Positions 31,335 through 39,688 of a DNA stretch of 64,000 bases are shown here, piece by piece; the stretch's first letter is position 1; every line of letters starts with the position of its first letter. Made by a program: the position numbers and the translations under genes. Origin of the DNA: Litsea cubeba (Eukaryota; Streptophyta; Magnoliopsida; Laurales; Lauraceae). The notes under the pieces were generated by a model, which saw only the letters and a list, made by a program, of their open reading frames with translations, made no database searches and was not told where the DNA came from. The stretch is from positions 59,349,772 to 59,413,771 of the forward strand of contig CM022952.1 of assembly GCA_012931725.1 (NCBI GenBank), read 5' to 3'.

Positions 31335-33362
31335 TGTTGGGATTGGTGTATGCCCTAAAGCCCACTAGCTGCATTCTCATCTTTTGTTACTGGATATTTA
31401 ACTGGTTATTTAATGAAAAGACTCTTTTATGCTTAAACATGTATATATGTATGGTTGTGTAAGGCCCATTGTTTCTAGTAAATGAATTAGGTGTGTAGTG
31501 TCTACACACAGATAGGTCTAATTCATGGACAACTGGAAACATCATATTTGTTCATAACTGAAAGATGGAGCTGGGCATTTCATCTTGGTAAAAGTTATAA
31601 TGAGATACTCTCCTATATAGGGTGACATACCTAAGTCACGGGAGGACTTTTCCGGATCTATCTCATTAGTGCATGTGTCATGCATTGAACAGGACCATTG
31701 TAGGTGTGATCTCTAAAATAGTACTATCACAGAAAAGAGATCAAGTCACCTCATGCTACTGAGTAACCTGTGCTCTTAATCTTGAGCATTTGTGGATGAA
31801 CTGACGAAGTCAAGTTCTTGTGCTTTAATTCACTATGGGTGAGATTCTATTCATGGGTCAACAGCTCTGTGTTTTGGGTACTCGGACTTGATCAGTTGGG
31901 ACGTGCAGATGCAATATAGAATCTATGCCATCTGATGATGGAATAATCGTCCCCTTAGAATTATTCGATTAATCATCAAAATCTAAGATCTTAGTATATG
32001 GATATTGAACTTGTGGGTCGCTCCCTGGATCAAGAGAATGATATTCGAATGATGATTATGTTAAGGATATGAAGTTCTAAGGTTTAGATGTAATCGGGAA
32101 GGTTGATAGTACATGTGATAACCTGACTCGATTATGGATGTTACATAGAGGGGCATTCAGGTCATTACACTTAGTAGGTCGAAGACAACCGTCATTTTAT
32201 GACGAGCTTATTATAATATATATTTGTCCTTGGAGTTCAACCATAACTCTCTAGTGGAATGAGTTAAGGTTAAAATGGTCTTAATGTTGCTATGGGTTTA
32301 GCAGGGACATTTTGGTCATTTTGGGAGCCAATGGCAAATATGTCTTTTGGTCCCTTCTCTAGTCACTTACCAAGATTGGCATGGTTTCCTAAGATGTTTA
32401 TATAACATAAGGATGAATTATTTTAGTGGAAAAATAATTTTGAGTTTAAATTCAAATAGGCCTTTGATGGCATACATGAATTTAACTCTAGATAAATTGT
32501 ATGTGGGCCATGGTGTGCATTGATATGTGGGACGTCCATAATAGGATTTCCATGGGTAAGGTTTCCAACTTTGAGTAGGACTCTACTTGGAAAGTTGGAC
32601 TCCTCTTTGGATTAGTATTCCTATGAGTTAGTTTCCTTTTTGGATTAGGAACTTAAAATTAGTAAGTGTTCTACAACTAGTATTACTAATTGTATGGAAA
32701 GTTCCTTTTGGTTTCCTTTTCTAATTAGAGTGTTTCTTAAAGGAAATAAGTCTTTCCTTTTTGGACATAAATTAGAATAAGGAGAGATAACTAAATAGGA
32801 AAGGCTTCCCATAGTTTCTATAAAAGGAGAACCATTCCCCTTTGGACGTCCATAATAAGGAGAGTCATAAGAGAGGCACACGTCCAACACTTTGTGAGAC
32901 AAAAGAAGCTCCCACACGTCCAGCCTTGGTTGCTTCTCTTCTTGATTGAAGAAGGCTTAAGGTCTGAGATTTTCCATTAGAGAAATAGTTCTTAATTCCT
33001 AGATTAAGATCCCACCATCTTAGCCAATCAGATTTGGAAGTGAGATAGAGGAGAAGATCAAAGGCAATACTAGTGCAAGAAAATTCCAGCAACTTGTTTG
33101 CAAATTGCAAGTCTGAGTTCGCGCCTTTGGATCTATTTTTTCAGAGATTTGAAGTCTACAAATCTTCGAGGTAATAGTCTTCTATCATCTCTATTAATTA
33201 GACACATGTTGGTCATGATTTAATGGAGTTTCTATGCGATTCTTTATGGCTGATTTCCGCTGCATAGTGCAGAAATCAGATTTTTTAAAATCTGTCATGC
33301 TTTGCATCAGCCATAGTAGTCTCTATATGAGAAGTTTCAGATCTGAATCGCGGTTTCTTTCA
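31335..33362 (+). repeat. Copia 1 3' LTR
   Basis: 2,028 bp, preceded by the purine-rich tract AAGTGGGAG (polypurine tract, about 31,324-31,332). It ends TTTCTTTCA and is followed by GTTTCCTTTGG, the family-B flank. TATAAAAG at 32,819-32,826. Confidence 0.95.
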
Positions 33363-33378
33363 GTTTCCTTTGGAATTT
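33363..33378 (+). repeat. Family-B LTR1 remnant between copia 1 and CACTA 1
   Basis: GTTTCCTTTGGAATTT: the continuation of LTR1 after copia 1. The last three bases, TTT, are the left target duplication of the CACTA element. Confidence 0.9.
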
Positions 33379-33407
33379 CACTACAACATATGAGTCCTTT
33401 TGCGACG
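33379..33407 (+). repeat. CACTA 1 left terminal inverted repeat
   Basis: CACTACAACATATGAGTCCT and following bases, the inverse of 38,655-38,683 with a few mismatches. Confidence 0.9.
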
Positions 33408-33640
33408 TTTTTTTTTTTTTGCAACACTTTCAAAGAGTTGCTAATACACATTATTGGCAATGCTTTAAAGCGTAGCAACTCAGTTTGGGTAGGATGTAAT
33501 CAGGACATTATCAACGACGCTTGTAAGCACTGCTGATAATTTTTCCGAATTTAGTGTTTATTAAAAAACTTTTTTAAGTTTTTTTAAATGTAGTAGCTAT
33601 GCTTTTAGCATTGCAAGTGGTAACCTTGTGCAGCCACGGG
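33408..33640. repeat. CACTA 1 left subterminal repeats
   Basis: Clustered short motifs in both orientations (GCAACAC, GAGTTGC, GCAATGCTTTAAAGC, GTAGCAAC, GACGCTTGTAAGC). Similar motifs crowd 38,150-38,654 at the other end. In CACTA elements such arrays bind transposase. No gene. Confidence 0.75.
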
Positions 33641-34001
33641 TTCAAAGCTCCGGAGAAACTCTAAAAATAATCCACCACGAAATCATTTCGTCGCGGAATG
33701 CATGATATTTAGGGCGCGCGATCGGTCTTCGCAGTCTATTTTTTTGAACTATTGGGCGGCGAAATGAAATAACATACACAAAGTCGTGCGCCTTACTCCT
33801 CCATGCCTTCAACTCTCCCCACGCCAAGCTCCTCCATGCCTTCTCTCTCCTTTTCATTTCTCTCAGCGAGTTTTCACTGCAGAGGATTTCTTCTTTTTCT
33901 TCAGATCTCAAAATCTGAATCTGGTTTTCCCTTCTTTCTCTGAAAATCTCTGGTTTTGTGAAGCATAGCACGCACTGAGAAGAGAATCAAACAAACAAGT
34001 G

Positions 34002-34002
<1 letters not shown>

Positions 34003-34088
<86 letters not shown>
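34003..34088 (+). repeat. (CT)n microsatellite in CACTA 1
   Basis: About 43 CT units, in a context resembling a plant 5' untranslated region. The homologous microsatellites at 53,777-53,810 and about 55,070-55,125 are shorter; the first is a rearrangement breakpoint. Confidence 0.95.
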
Positions 34089-34093
<5 letters not shown>

Positions 34094-35711
34094 CTTTCTC
34101 ATTATCTTCATCATCAACGAATCTTCTTCCTTTCCTTGAAACGCCTTCTTCAGGAAACAGACAATACCCTTTCGCCGTTGCTTCTTGTGGCTTCTAAGAA
34201 CATAAATTAGGGTTTCTTCTCATTTCTAGGGTTTTTCTGCTTCCTGAAGAGTATATGTTTGGGCAATCGGGATAGCAGATTCATCTCTCTGATGTACGCT
34301 GCGTGCCTCGGGTTTTTCGCATCACAATCGGATGCATTTTTTATAGTTAGGAAGTTGAGAGAGCCAGAGCCTGTTGTGTAGAGATCTATGAGAAATGATG
34401 TGAGGAGTTTTTAATTGAATTAGGGCTTGTTAATGACAATGTGTGTTGCGGAAATGGTGATTTGGGGAGGATTATGGAATGATTTGTGGAAAGGGCTTGG
34501 GAATGGACGTTTTGATCTATTTTTCTGATGCATGCGGGCTGTTTGATCGAGTGGCCCTCTTCATTTTCAATTAATGAAAAGGAAGAAACCCAATGGCTTA
34601 CGCCATCGATGGAGGCTGTCCCAGCGATTATATTGCAATTGCAATAGCCATCATACGCACAAACCTGTAAACTCCAATCCCTCTTCCCACTAGTCACTAA
34701 TTCTTAGTCATTATATTAATCATTTGTAACAATCATCATCAGTACATCATGTTTTTAGTTAAAGTTTGTCCTTTTAGAATGGGATTTTGTAGGTTGTATT
34801 GATAGTGATTCTGGGTATCTAGTGTTTTGAGCTGAAACAATACCCTTGATTGTTAGTATCTTTTGGGTGGTGTTGTTTTTTACTATTAAACACATTTTTT
34901 TTTTGCATGAAATGGTAAGGCTCTAAACAGGGGTTGGTTGATCTTGTTTGTTCTCTTTGATGGGTTTTCATTTTTGAGTCTAGGTGCTTGGGAATCAGAG
35001 TCTTTGATGGGTTTTCATTTTTGAGTCTAGGTGCTTGGGAATCAGAGTCTATGTATGGAATTTGGTTTGTTTCTGTTAGTGGGTCTTTCTTGGAATGGGT
35101 GGGTAGCCCTTTGATGGGTCTCATTGCTTGATGCTTGTTATTTGTCATTTGCTGCTTTTAAAATTTTTTTTATGAACATACGGCTGGTTGTTCTTTGAAT
35201 AAAGGCCAAGAGAGTTTGAATTGGTATAGATTTAATTGTTTGTTTTGTTGCTAGTTCTTGTGGCATTTGAAAGTGGTGGAATGGGGTTTCATGTCTAGTT
35301 GTAGAAATGGTGTGGTTGGGATACATGTTTCGAAGAATGGAAGGATGTTAGCCTTTTTAGATGCTCTCAGTTCATCCAAACAACTTCTATTCTTATTTAA
35401 TAATTATCCCAACTAGATTTTGAAGGGCTTTTCATATGGTTCCGGATTTTTTTATTCTTTTAGTTACCTGCATTGGATCGTTTTCTGAGGGTGAGGTGGA
35501 GAATGGATTTGAGGTGGGCATTTTTTTCTCTATCAAATGGTGATTGTGCGTCTATGGTGGGGCGCATTGTTCTGGTTTTCTTCCTATGTTGGGCACCCAC
35601 CCAAATATTTCTGGAGGTAGCCTTCCCTCTTCTCAGTCCCACCCCATCTGTAGATGTGTGTGTGAGAGAGAGAGAGAGAGAGGGAGGCAGAGAGATCTAT
35701 CGAATCCAACG
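34089..35711 (+). other. CACTA 1 interior, gene-like but unidentified
   Basis: 5'-UTR-like sequence (CTTC-rich, AGGGTTTCTTC) followed by intron-like AT-rich DNA with no recognisable coding exon. It includes a 51-bp tandem duplication at about 34,956-35,057 (unit beginning CTTTGATGGGTTTTCATTTT) and a (GA)n run at about 35,662-35,682 just before the RSH1 exon. About 315 bp of this block (about 34,317-34,631) is absent from copy 2. Confidence 0.6.
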
Positions 35712-35836
35712 GTGGCTATTGCATTTGCAAAGGAAGCTCACTATGGCCAGTTAAGGAAAATAGGAGAGCCATATCTAACTCACTATATCCATACAGGAAA
35801 GATTTTAGCACTTTGGTTCCATCTAGTGGGAAACGA
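35712..35836 (+). pseudogene. RSH1: Captured RSH1 exon fragment A (copy 1)
   Basis: RSH1 is a plastid RelA/SpoT homolog that controls ppGpp. This fragment encodes VAIAFAKEAHYGQLRKIGEP, then YLTHYIHTGKILA. After a one-base deletion, the next frame gives LVPSSGKR, followed immediately by the splice donor GTAAGT at 35,837. It is the start of the HD hydrolase domain of RSH1; the YLTHCIHTGRILA..LVPSSGKR wording separates RSH1 from RSH2/3 and CRSH. The deletion and missing neighbours mean no functional enzyme. It is preceded by a (GA)n tract and AT-rich DNA rather than an upstream exon. Confidence 0.85.
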
Positions 35837-35980
35837 GTAAGTTTTCCGCATTTATAATACTGGATTTTATGATTCTGGCATGTTTTGCTTCAAGATTGCT
35901 GTGTATTGAGCACATTAATGTTGCTGCTATGTCTTGAGTACGTTCATTTTATACAATAAAAAACACTTTTATTTTAATTT

Positions 35981-36088
35981 CATGTGATTGATGATACGTG
36001 TGAAAATTTGAGTAGCATTGAAGAAGAGTTTGGTTGTGATGTTGCAAAGTTAGTTGCTGGAGTTTCGAGACTAGGCTACATAAATCAG
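35981..36088 (+). pseudogene. RSH1: Captured RSH1 exon fragment B (copy 1)
   Basis: Thirty-six codons, HVIDDTCENLSSIEEEFGCD followed by VAKLVAGVSRLGYINQ, then a GT donor at 36,089. In RSH1 this follows the HD motif (ILHD.IDDTC) and ends at YINQ. The upstream part of the exon, including VDTVVAGIL and most of the HD motif, is lost. The 144 bp between fragments A and B is intron-like and AT-rich. Retention of an intron shows the capture was from genomic DNA, not from mRNA. Confidence 0.85.
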
Positions 36089-37567
36089 GTGCATTTCGAA
36101 ATGGATAGTGGTCTCTATAGTTCTATTTTTCCAGTGAAATAAAAGGTTGTAATTTTGTTCCCAATTATCTAGATATGAGGAATCTGGATTTCATTGTTTT
36201 TTTTTTATTCTCAGCGCCCTTTTTTTGCCAGTGTCAATGGTCTATCAATGCATTTGCATCCATGCATTGTCACCTGTCTACTTTTTTAGCAAGAGCTTGG
36301 ATGGTTTGGTTTGATGTACTTGTATGCCAATACACAGCAGCCATGTCCACAAGTGCGGTGAGTCTGGATGTTCATGTCCTGCCATGTTATTGTTTTTATA
36401 TTGTTTCTTAATAACTGGTTATGAAAATCGTATAAATGGTTATTTTATAAGAGAAATAAGAGAAAAACTAAAAGAATATGTGAGCAGTGAGCACAATTTT
36501 TAGGGAAGTTGCGATTTTGTTAAAAGAGGGCTATTGAGACTTGAGATATGATGTTCTCATTTCCATTTGTAGCGATTTGTTCTTGGGAATTTGAATCCAG
36601 AGCACTATTGCAATAGAAAAGATAACTATTGATTTGAATCATGCTTATTTCAGTATTATAGCAGATTTGTAATATATACTAAAAAGGTCTTTAGGGCTTG
36701 ATGCTTATTTTTGAAAACTGGTTAAATGGGGGCGAACATATAAGAAATTTGTTTTCTACTGGAGAATTTCCCAGTTTCTCATTTTCCTTGACTTTCAAAT
36801 GCAGCAGTGGATGCCTTTACCTGCCTACAGCTTGTGGTATGTTCTTTGTTTCCTTTACTTCAAACTTTTTTGTTTCTTAGTAACATTTTACTAATGAAAA
36901 GATCAAGAAACCAAATATTCTATTATGGCATCCATAAGTTAGGAGTTACGAAGAGCTGTTAGGAGTGATATGTTGTATTCACTTTTCCCTCAGTGCAGGC
37001 TGTGAGTATTTCAGTTGCTTGTTTCTCCTTTTCTTGGTTGTGCAGTGCGGTGTTGTGCAGAGTGGTTTGGTAGTGCTGTTAGTTCAGAGTTTCAACACTG
37101 CAGTGGATTGTTGAGCAGCTTTGATTCTGTTCTACTGCTGTGCTTAGGCCTACCTAGTTGCAGTGCAAGGTTGGGTTTCGCTTTGCGGAGTCTTATTAGT
37201 GCAGGGAGGGAGGAGCTTTGCAGTTGATGCTCCTCTGTAGTGCTGTATGTTTTTTTTTTTTTTTTTTTAGGGTTTTTTGCTTTAAGGTGAAAATTGTATT
37301 AGAAAAGAAACAGAGAAGAGGAAACATGGAAATGCATTCTTACCTTGTTAACTTGAATGCACTCCTCAAAACCTTCCTAATAAGGAAACATTTATATCTT
37401 TGAACTCCTCATTACCCTTTCCTTTTTTCTTCTTGTCCTCTCACTTCTTCTTCATTTCCTCTGCCTTTGAAATTTCTCCTTGCCATTGTTCAGATTTCAT
37501 TTACTACTTGGGTCTCACTCATCTGTGTGAATACTATCTACAGATCGCAGCTTTCTTCTCTTAAAGC
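36089..37567 (+). other. CACTA 1 interior, AT-rich, unidentified
   Basis: Intron-like DNA after the RSH1 fragments. Open frames such as 36,175-36,411 and 37,015-37,227 show no family I recognise. A T-run lies at 37,250-37,268. Some short stretches end in donor-like GTGAGT (36,356), but no coherent exon set can be built. Confidence 0.5.
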
Positions 37568-37789
37568 ATGAAGGAATCAATGGGTCTGTTTCTTCTCTTT
37601 TTGTGGGTGTTCTCAGTTGCTGCTGTTACTGAAGGTGGATTTTCTGTTGTTCATAAGCCTCATTTTCTTATTGGATTTAGTTTTTTGGATTCTAAGTTAC
37701 TGAACCCTTCTTGCATTTTCACCTGCATTTTCACCCTTCTTGTATATTTAGTGGTGCACAAGTATTACCGCAGACATATGTTGAATTGA
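37568..37789 (+). pseudogene. Signal-peptide-like frame in CACTA 1, possible captured first exon
   Basis: A 73-codon frame starting MKESMGLFLLFLWVFSVAAV: a charged N-terminus then a hydrophobic core ending in AAVTEGG, like a secretory signal peptide. A second hydrophobic stretch (FTLLVYLVV) lies near the end. The preceding DNA (CTACAGATCGCAGC, TTCTTCTCTTAAAGC) resembles a gene 5' region. It is repeated at 58,277-58,498 with few changes. I do not recognise the parent gene; it may be a captured exon running into intron. Confidence 0.35.
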
Positions 37790-38654
37790 TATTGTCACTT
37801 AAACTCTACTTGCCGTTTCTTGGGGCCGCCTTCATATATAACTAATTTTCTTTTTTGAAATTGCAGAATGGTTCAACATCATGAGTACTTTGTAAAGATG
37901 GACTGTTTGGGTTGAAAAGGATGGAAGATGATCGTAAATGCAATACTTAGCCCCTGAATTTTGAACGATATTTTGTAAGCTTATGAAGGATGCGATTATT
38001 TAAAACTTACATCACTAGCAAGGCTATGTGGAAATTGTATTGGATATTGTGACACTTTTCTACATTTGGAACCTATGAAATTAAATTTTTTGTTAGTTAA
38101 ATATTTTTTAGTGCGTAAAGGTTTTTATAGGCCACTGTTAAATGAATGTATGAAAATTGCAAATGGTTATACCTTGCAAATGGTCTTTTTACAACCCTTA
38201 TAAGTGTTGCTAACACTTTCTAGAGAATAATATTAGTGCACGCAATGGTACTTTTACAACTCTTATATGGGTTGCAAATAATAATACTTCACCAACGGTA
38301 ACAAAGCGTAGCAAGTAGTATAACATCACCAACGCTTATAGACCGTAGCCAAAGTACACATTCAGCAACAGATACAAAAACGTTGCAGTTGTGAACCTTT
38401 TGCAACTCTTAAAAGCGCCGGGAAACATATTTTAATGGAAATTATCAAAATAAGAAAACAAAATTAACTAGCGACACTTTTAGTGCTTTAGCAACGCTTA
38501 ATTCCGTAGTTGACGCATATGCCTTTTGCAATGCTTTGTAGCATCGTTAGTTATCTTCTGTGTCTGCATCAACTGCAACCGCACATCGACGCTTTCAAAA
38601 CCGTTGCTGATAATCATTTGCACCACTTTTGATTTCTATTGCTACGCTTATAAA

Positions 38655-38683
38655 CGTCTCAAAAAGACTCATCAGTTGTAGTG
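38655..38683 (-). repeat. CACTA 1 right terminal inverted repeat
   Basis: Ends ...CATCAGTTGTAGTG, the inverse of the left end, followed by the TTT duplication. Confidence 0.9.
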
Positions 38684-38710
38684 TTTTCATGAATAATCCT
38701 TTATAAATTG
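38684..38710 (+). repeat. Family-B LTR1 remnant between CACTA 1 and solo LTR
   Basis: TTTTCATGAATAATCCTTTA and the following bases, ending in AATTG (38,706-38,710), the left target duplication of the solo LTR. Confidence 0.85.
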
Positions 38711-39181
38711 TGATGATGCCAAAATTGGGTTTCGGACACCACCGGTCAAGTAATAAAGTAATAAATGCAGTAAATTAATGAGAGAGAGAAAGGATTATAG
38801 TGGTTCGGTCAAAATGACCTACGTCCACTTCAGAAAGGCAGAGGATGCCTGTGGTGTTTTACTTCCTTAATGAGTTGAGATTACAAGCTAGAGGAATACA
38901 AGAGTACAAAAATGGGAAGACATCAATTGCCCACAAGTGCTGGTGGGGCTCCTCGATTTATAGTCCTCCCCTAACAGATGGGGACGACTCTTCAGCAACG
39001 TTTGCCCTTGAAGCCCTCGAACTGCCCTCGCGCTGGACGAGGCAGGTGAGATATTTCTCCGCATGACCTGGTAGGAGCGGGACCGCTTCCAAAGCAACGT
39101 GGCTGCCCTAACTTGGTCTCTTCGTGGGCTTGGACCTGAGCTTCATCATCATGGGTTGGGTCATTTGGGCCTAACTCATCA
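38711..39181 (+). mobile_element. Solo LTR, 471 bp, with AATTG duplication (copy 1)
   Basis: Starts TGATGATGCC and ends CTAACTCATCA, so it has TG...CA ends and TGATGA/TCATCA short inverted termini. AATTG flanks it at 38,706-38,710 and 39,182-39,186. An internal segment GTGGTTCGGTC..ACCTACGTCCAC is of a kind common in plant copia LTRs; the lineage is not resolved. There are no internal domains, so it is a solo LTR left by recombination. An identical-length copy is at 59,418-59,888. Confidence 0.85.
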
Positions 39182-39186
39182 AATTG

Positions 39187-39502
39187 TAACTTGAATATAT
39201 GTGGGAAATGAATTATCCTGTTACTGCCAGCTCAATATTTATGGTTCTTATTTTATTCCATTCTGATTATGAGCCTTGATTTGATGGCTTTATGTTAATG
39301 GTGGAGTGCGACACGGATTCCGAGGGTCATGGGTTCCGAGTCGCAACGCCACATTTGAGCTTCCGCGAAATATTCAGTTTGTGATGGAATCTTGTTATCC
39401 TCACACACGTGGATCCTGGGGAAAAGCAAAAATTTTAATTAACCCCAAAAATCACGCCTCCGAAATCGGACCGCTCCAGGATCCCGATTTTGGGGCCTGA
39501 CA
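39187..39502 (+). repeat. Family-B LTR1, distal end
   Basis: Continues family-B LTR1 after the solo LTR, ending GGGGCCTGACA at 39,502 and followed by a primer-binding site. It aligns with 59,894-60,210. With all insertions removed, LTR2 totals about 3.46 kb. Confidence 0.85.
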
Positions 39503-39688
39503 GAGTGGTATCAGAGCTAGTTAGTTTCTAGGAAATAAAACACTCTAGAAACATTAAGACGTGCGGTGAGGACTCGTTAGGTTTTGTCGATTTGTTTTCT
39601 CTTGTTTTGCTTCTTTGAGTTCGGATTTGCTTTTCTATTTATTTGGTTAAGTTCATTTGGATGACCAAATGTTCTAAAGGGGGGAGGA
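39503..39688 (+). mobile_element. Family-B minimal internal region (186 bp), unit 1
   Basis: It contains only a primer-binding site TGGTATCAGAGC (39,506-39,517), a short leader resembling the Tekay leader (TAGAAACATTAAGACGTG, GAGGACTCGTTAG), and a polypurine tract AAAGGGGGGAGGA (39,676-39,688) right before the next LTR. The segment GACCAAATGTTCTAAAG before the tract matches Tekay's GACCAAATGTCCTAAGG. There is no coding sequence: this is a Tekay derivative that lost all of gag-pol but kept cis signals for replication. Confidence 0.85.

Larger units (their letters stand above)
23714..33362 (+). mobile_element. Ty1/copia retrotransposon, copy 1
   Basis: A full-length 9.6-kb element inserted in the family-B LTR1: 5' LTR 23,714-25,755, primer-binding site, leader of about 1.6 kb, gag-pol frame with three nonsense codons, polypurine tract, 3' LTR 31,335-33,362. 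It is flanked by GTTT on both sides (23,710-23,713 and 33,363-33,366). The homologous empty site is present at about 42,790 in LTR2. The empty site has one more T than the right flank here, so the duplication is 4-5 bp with a one-base slip. Confidence 0.95.
33379..38683 (+). mobile_element. CACTA-type DNA transposon, non-autonomous, carrying RSH1 exons (copy 1)
   Basis: 5,305 bp with terminal inverted repeats beginning CACTACAAC (33,379-33,407) and ending GTTGTAGTG (38,655-38,683); about 29 bases pair imperfectly. TTT is duplicated at 33,376-33,378 and 38,684-38,686, as expected for CACTA elements. Subterminal regions are full of RCAACGCTT-type repeats in both orientations. No transposase-like frame is found. 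The interior is composed of gene-like pieces: 5'-UTR-like CT-rich sequence, RSH1 exons with introns, and a signal-peptide-like frame. Strand is set by the RSH1 exons. A second copy lies at 42,807-59,390. Confidence 0.9.

Noticed and set aside
33908..34117. Arg-Glu repeat protein on the minus strand
   Set aside because: It is the translation of the (CT)n microsatellite; its length changes among the copies of the same CACTA element.
35544..35840. Functional small RelA/SpoT protein
   Set aside because: The RSH1 pieces lack the HD catalytic motif in full and the synthetase domain, and contain a one-base deletion shared by both copies.
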